The notes under the pieces are model-generated. The model had not been told where the DNA came from and searched no databases. It worked only from the letters and a program-made list of their open reading frames with translations. A stretch of 64,000 bases of DNA, taken from positions 1,798,001 through 1,862,000 of the forward strand of contig CAVXHK010000001.1 of the NCBI GenBank assembly GCA_963761705.1. Direction: 5' to 3'. This document shows, one piece after another, positions 61,221-64,000 of the stretch. The number at the start of each line of letters is the position of its first letter. The first letter of the stretch is position 1. The stretch is from CAVVKW01 sp963761705. Lineage in GTDB: Bacteria > Verrucomicrobiota > Verrucomicrobiia > Chthoniobacterales > JAATET01. The position numbers and the translations under genes are program-made.

Positions 61221-61601
61221 TTAAAGGTAGACGGGGTGTTTCCAGATGGGGGCGCGGAGCTTGAGTTGCTCGATGATCCAGCGGCTGGCGGTGTAGGCGG
61301 GATCGCGGTGGGCGGTGTCGACGCGGACGAAGAGGGACGGCTCACCGGCGGGGACGGGACCGACGCGGTGGATCAGCCGGCAGCCAAGGAGGGGGGTCGC
61401 GGTGGCGGCTTCGGCGACGATGCGGGCAAGCGTGGGTTCGGACATCGTCGGATGATGGGCGTAGTCGATGCCGGAGATGGGGGCGCCGTTTTCGGAGGGA
61501 CGGACGATGCCGAGGAAGTCGAGACGGGCGCCGGTGGCGGGCGAGGGGTCGTCCGGGACGACGATTGGCGCAGCCGTGACTCGTGCCTCGCAAAAGGCCA
61601 T
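61221..61601 (-). CDS. moaE: Molybdopterin synthase catalytic subunit MoaE
   Basis: 126 residues. Family blocks are GARLDFLGIVRPSENGAPIS, a shortened region with YAHHPTMSEPTLARIVAE, RLIHRVGPVPAGEPSLFVRV, TAHRDPAYTASRWIIEQLKL and the ending RAPIWKHPVY, in which the Lys residues of the active site lie. MoaE transfers sulfur from MoaD thiocarboxylate to precursor Z. No moaD lies beside it. The ATG at 61601 is chosen because the longer upstream frame is an antisense shadow of gnd. It is divergent from gnd with a 51-base gap. Confidence 0.88.
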   Translation of the reverse strand: MAFCEARVTAAPIVVPDDPSPATGARLDFLGIVRPSENGAPISGIDYAHHPTMSEPTLARIVAEAATATPLLGCRLIHRVGPVPAGEPSLFVRVDTAHRDPAYTASRWIIEQLKLRAPIWKHPVYL

Positions 61602-61652
61602 TGCCTCTTTCCGCGGGGCTTGGCTAGGGTCAGCGTTCTCGATTTTCAAATT

Positions 61653-63074
61653 ATGAGCCAAAGCAACATCGGTCTTATCGGACTCGCCGTCATGGGCGAG
61701 AATCTCGTTCTCAACATGGAAAGCAAGGGCTTTTCGGTCAGCGTCTACAACCGCACCACCGCGGTAACGGAGAAGTTCGCCGAAGGGCGGGCGAAGGGCA
61801 AAAACATCACCGCGACGACGACGCTCGAGGATTTTGTCGCCTCGCTGGAGACGCCGCGGAAGGCGATGATCATGGTGAAGGCGGGCAAGCCGGTGGACGC
61901 CGTGATCGATCAACTCGTGCCGCTGCTCGAAGAGGGAGACATCATTATCGACGGGGGAAATTCTCTCTGGACCGACACGCAACGGCGGGAGGAGGCGTTG
62001 CGTGAGAAGGGGATCCATTACATGGGTTGTGGGGTCTCGGGCGGAGAAGAGGGCGCGCTCAAGGGGCCGTCGATGATGCCGGGCGGATCGCAGCATTCTT
62101 GGGAAGCGCTGGCACCGATTTTCCAGAAGGTTGCGGCGATCGTGGAGGGCGAGCCCTGCTGCCGCCTCATGGGGACGGACGGCGCGGGCCACTACGTGAA
62201 GATGATCCACAACGGGATCGAATACGGCGACATGCAGCTCATCTGCGAGGCCTACGCGGTGCTCAAGGCGACGATCGATCCGACGGCGGAAGAGTTTCAT
62301 CAGATCTTCGCGAACTGGAACAAGGGCCGACTCGACAGCTACCTCATCGACATTACCGAGCAAATCTTCACCAAGATGGACCCCGAGACCGGGCAGCCGA
62401 TGGTCGACGTGATCATGGATCGTGCGGGTCAGAAGGGAACGGGCAAATGGACGGTCGGCAACGCGACGGAGCACGCCGTCGTTCTTTCGACGATCAACGC
62501 CGCGGTCGACGCGCGGATTTTGTCCTCGATGAAGGAGAAGCGCGTGGCGGCGAGCGAGATCCTGCCAGCGCCGGAAGCGAAGGCCTTCGACGGCGATCGT
62601 CAGCGGCTGATCGATTCGGTCGGGGACGCGCTCTACGCGAGCAAGATCGTGAGCTACGCGCAGGGGCTCGACCTACTCGGGACGGCTGGGAAGTTCTACG
62701 GGTGGAATCTTAATTTCGGCGATATCGCGACGATCTGGCGGGGAGGGTGCATCATTCGGGCAGCGTTTCTGAATCGCATCAAGGAAGCCTACGAAGAAAA
62801 CCCGGGCCTCGAGAATCTGATGCTTGCGCCATTTTTCACGGAGATCTTCAAGGAGACGCAGGCGAACTGGCGTCACGCGGTGACGACCGCCGTGAACCAC
62901 GGTGTGGCGGCTCCCGCGTTTAGCGCATCGCTGGCGTATTATGACAGCTACCGTCAGCCGCGGCTGCCGGCGAATTTGTTGCAGGCGCAGCGGGACTTTT
63001 TTGGGGCGCACACCTACGAGCGGGTCGACAAGCCAGTCGGGGAGTTTTTCCACACCGAGTGGTTGGGCGAATAG
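61653..63074 (+). CDS. gnd: 6-phosphogluconate dehydrogenase, decarboxylating
   Basis: 473 residues. It starts SNIGLIGLAVMGENLVLNM with the GxxxMGxNL nucleotide motif and continues NRTTAVTEKF (NADP preference). DGGNSLWTDTQRREEALREK, GCGVSGGEEGALKGPSMMPG and HYVKMIHNGIEYGDMQLICE hold the substrate and catalytic residues, including the general-base Lys. The C-terminal ASLAYYDSYRQPRLPANLLQ with FGAHTYERVDKP is typical. It makes ribulose-5-phosphate and NADPH in the pentose phosphate pathway. Confidence 0.97.
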   Translation: MSQSNIGLIGLAVMGENLVLNMESKGFSVSVYNRTTAVTEKFAEGRAKGKNITATTTLEDFVASLETPRKAMIMVKAGKPVDAVIDQLVPLLEEGDIIIDGGNSLWTDTQRREEALREKGIHYMGCGVSGGEEGALKGPSMMPGGSQHSWEALAPIFQKVAAIVEGEPCCRLMGTDGAGHYVKMIHNGIEYGDMQLICEAYAVLKATIDPTAEEFHQIFANWNKGRLDSYLIDITEQIFTKMDPETGQPMVDVIMDRAGQKGTGKWTVGNATEHAVVLSTINAAVDARILSSMKEKRVAASEILPAPEAKAFDGDRQRLIDSVGDALYASKIVSYAQGLDLLGTAGKFYGWNLNFGDIATIWRGGCIIRAAFLNRIKEAYEENPGLENLMLAPFFTEIFKETQANWRHAVTTAVNHGVAAPAFSASLAYYDSYRQPRLPANLLQAQRDFFGAHTYERVDKPVGEFFHTEWLGE

Positions 63075-63103
63075 CCGACGGTCGTGATGATTTTGCCGCG
63101 GCG

Positions 63104-63165
63104 GCGCTTCCGTGAAGCGCGGTCGGGGAGTCTTTGCAGGTCACGCTGCGAGCTTCGAAGCAGCG
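63104..63165. repeat. Two stem-loops downstream of gnd
   Basis: A 7-bp stem, GCGCTTC/GAAGCGC (63104-63110 and 63114-63120), and a second hairpin, CGCTGC/GCAGCG (63144-63149 and 63160-63165), lie in the gap after the gnd stop. Neither is followed by a T-run, so they may help end or protect the mRNA or be decayed copies of the intergenic palindrome family. A related half-site (GCGCTTCACCGAAGCG) occurs after mmsA at about 8797-8813. Confidence 0.4.
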
Positions 63166-63267
63166 CGACTGCAGCGGGCCTAACCGACGATTGGTTGCTT
63201 TGGGTGGGCGGTCAGGATGGCGGGCCGGTTGCCGAGCCATGCTCGGGCTTGTCGGCGGCTCGGATGA

Positions 63268-63657
63268 TCATTCTTCCGCGCGTCGTTGAATGGTTAGGCC
63301 CCCTGGGGTGAATTGCCAAGTTAGCTCGGCGACGGCGCAGAGCTTGTCGATGGCGCTGAGGAACGAGTCGTCGTTGGTGGTGAGGGAAACGTGAGTCGGG
63401 GTCACGGAGCTTACCTTTAGAAACGTATTGGTGTCCCAGGACGGCGGGGCTTTTCGTTTGATCGCACGCCAAAACTCCAGGAGTTCGTTTGGCGCGACGT
63501 CGACGTATTCGTAGTCCGGGATCATCACTGATTCCAACGATGGGATGATCTGCTCATAGACGCCAGGATCGCAGGTGGGGGGCAGTTCGTGATCGTAAGC
63601 GGGAGACGACGCGGCGGTCGTCCACAGGATGAGGCAGGCGAGGGAGGCAGCTTTCAT
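63268..63657 (-). CDS. Secreted protein with an STN-like domain
   Basis: 129 residues. The signal peptide MKAASLACLILWTTAASSPA is followed by a region with conserved Pro/Cys (LPPTCDPGVYEQIIPSLESV). The last 50 residues (THVSLTTNDDSFLSAIDKLC, then LTWQFTPGGLTIQRRAEE) resemble the STN domain of secretins and TonB receptors, which are short alpha/beta modules. It is too short to be a pore. The function is unknown; it could be a periplasmic adaptor. Confidence 0.6.
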   Translation of the reverse strand: MKAASLACLILWTTAASSPAYDHELPPTCDPGVYEQIIPSLESVMIPDYEYVDVAPNELLEFWRAIKRKAPPSWDTNTFLKVSSVTPTHVSLTTNDDSFLSAIDKLCAVAELTWQFTPGGLTIQRRAEE

Positions 63658-63686
63658 TGTGGCGATGGAATTGATAACCCCTTCGA

Positions 63687-64000
63687 ATGAAGACGACGAG
63701 GGAGTTGGTGCGGGCGGCGGAGCAATTGCGGGACGCGGTGGATGGGTTGCGGTTCGAACTGCCGGTAACGCACGTTTACAATCCGCTGAACTACGCTGGG
63801 GGGATGCACCGGCTCTTCATTGAGCGGTTTGGCGGGGGACGGAAACGGGTGGTGTTTTTGGGAATGAACCCGGGGCCGTTCGGGATGGCGCAGACGGGGG
63901 TGCCGTTCGGTGAGGTGGTGGCGGTGCGGGATTGGATGGGGGTCGATGCCCCGGTCGGGAAGCCGCCGGTGGAGCATCCGAAACGGTTGGTGGAGGGGCT
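63687..64000 (+). CDS. SMUG1-type uracil-DNA glycosylase (3' partial, cut by window edge)
   Basis: The first 104 residues are present. HVYNPLNYAGGMHRLFIERF and VVFLGMNPGPFGMAQTGVPF match the SMUG1 active-site block, in which the GMNPGP motif positions the catalytic water, and VRDWMGVDAPVGKPPVEHPK is also shared with SMUG1. It removes uracil from DNA in base-excision repair. The ATG at 63687 gives the normal N-terminus. The rest of the protein, including the second conserved loop, lies beyond base 64000. SMUG1 is best known from animals but occurs in some bacteria. Confidence 0.85.
   Translation, partial: MKTTRELVRAAEQLRDAVDGLRFELPVTHVYNPLNYAGGMHRLFIERFGGGRKRVVFLGMNPGPFGMAQTGVPFGEVVAVRDWMGVDAPVGKPPVEHPKRLVEG

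Noticed and set aside
61602..62474. Long N-terminal extension of moaE
   Set aside because: This part is the antisense of gnd and is His/Arg-rich; MoaE homology begins only after 61601.
1..64000. CRISPR array, tRNA, rRNA or insertion sequence
   Set aside because: No regularly spaced direct repeats, no cloverleaf-like segment in the gaps and no transposase-like protein were recognised.

Overview
The window looks like a chromosomal segment of a Gram-negative, GC-rich bacterium, most plausibly a member of the Verrucomicrobiota or a close PVC relative. The inference rests on the mix of genes: an exosortase/EpsI pair, a large secreted PIG-L deacetylase next to a sodium symporter, a DUF2911 protein, a rhomboid-like membrane protein with a metal-binding tail, a bacillithiol cluster, a SMUG1-type uracil glycosylase, and outer-membrane efflux and polysaccharide-export machinery. 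No rRNA, tRNA, CRISPR array, phage or transposase gene was seen. Many genes are joined by ATGA or GTGA stop/start overlaps, and several intergenic gaps carry short palindromic repeats.

Layout. 1-1.2 kb: the tail of a secreted FN3 protein and a Phd/VapC-type toxin-antitoxin pair. 1.2-7.1 kb: a three-gene RND efflux operon (outer-membrane factor, adaptor, pump). 7.2-14.8 kb: housekeeping genes, namely methylmalonate-semialdehyde dehydrogenase, peptide deformylase, an ExbB/ExbD motor, HemB, PriA and a rhomboid-like protein. 14.9-23 kb: a DCC thiol-redox protein convergent with a seven-gene minus-strand operon that encodes a DUF2911 protein, a secreted PIG-L deacetylase, a 33-residue membrane peptide, an SSS symporter, a half-length BshC-like protein, BshB1 and BshA. 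23-34.7 kb: a phytanoyl-CoA dioxygenase/AraC divergent pair, RibBA, a methyltransferase, AddB/AddA, a tandem pair of small exported paralogues, a lipoprotein and a two-helix membrane protein. 34.7-36.5 kb: a ClC chloride channel with CBS domains.

36.5-60.6 kb is one large exopolysaccharide region. It starts with exosortase and EpsI (minus) and an MBOAT/SGNH acylation pair (plus). Next come WecG and a methyltransferase. A minus-strand operon at 54.0-42.9 kb holds an FkbM-like methyltransferase, Gmd, a Wzx flippase, four glycosyltransferases, two methyltransferases and a Wzy-like polymerase. The divergent plus-strand operon at 54.1-60.6 kb holds an O-antigen-ligase/TPR protein, an outer-membrane beta-barrel, a Wzc-type BY-kinase and a short OPX lipoprotein. 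Together they can make, decorate, flip, polymerise and export a polymer; an initiating phosphoglycosyltransferase is not in the window.

60.6-64 kb returns to housekeeping: PgsA, MoaE, 6-phosphogluconate dehydrogenase, a secreted STN-like protein and the start of a SMUG1 uracil-DNA glycosylase cut by the window edge.

The most unusual item is the BshC-like protein at 17106-17882. It keeps the N-terminal GQQ and HDSDHD-like motifs and the GAGEMKYL-like motif of the bacillithiol cysteine-adding enzyme, but has about half the usual length, and it is translationally coupled to bshB1, which is followed by bshA.
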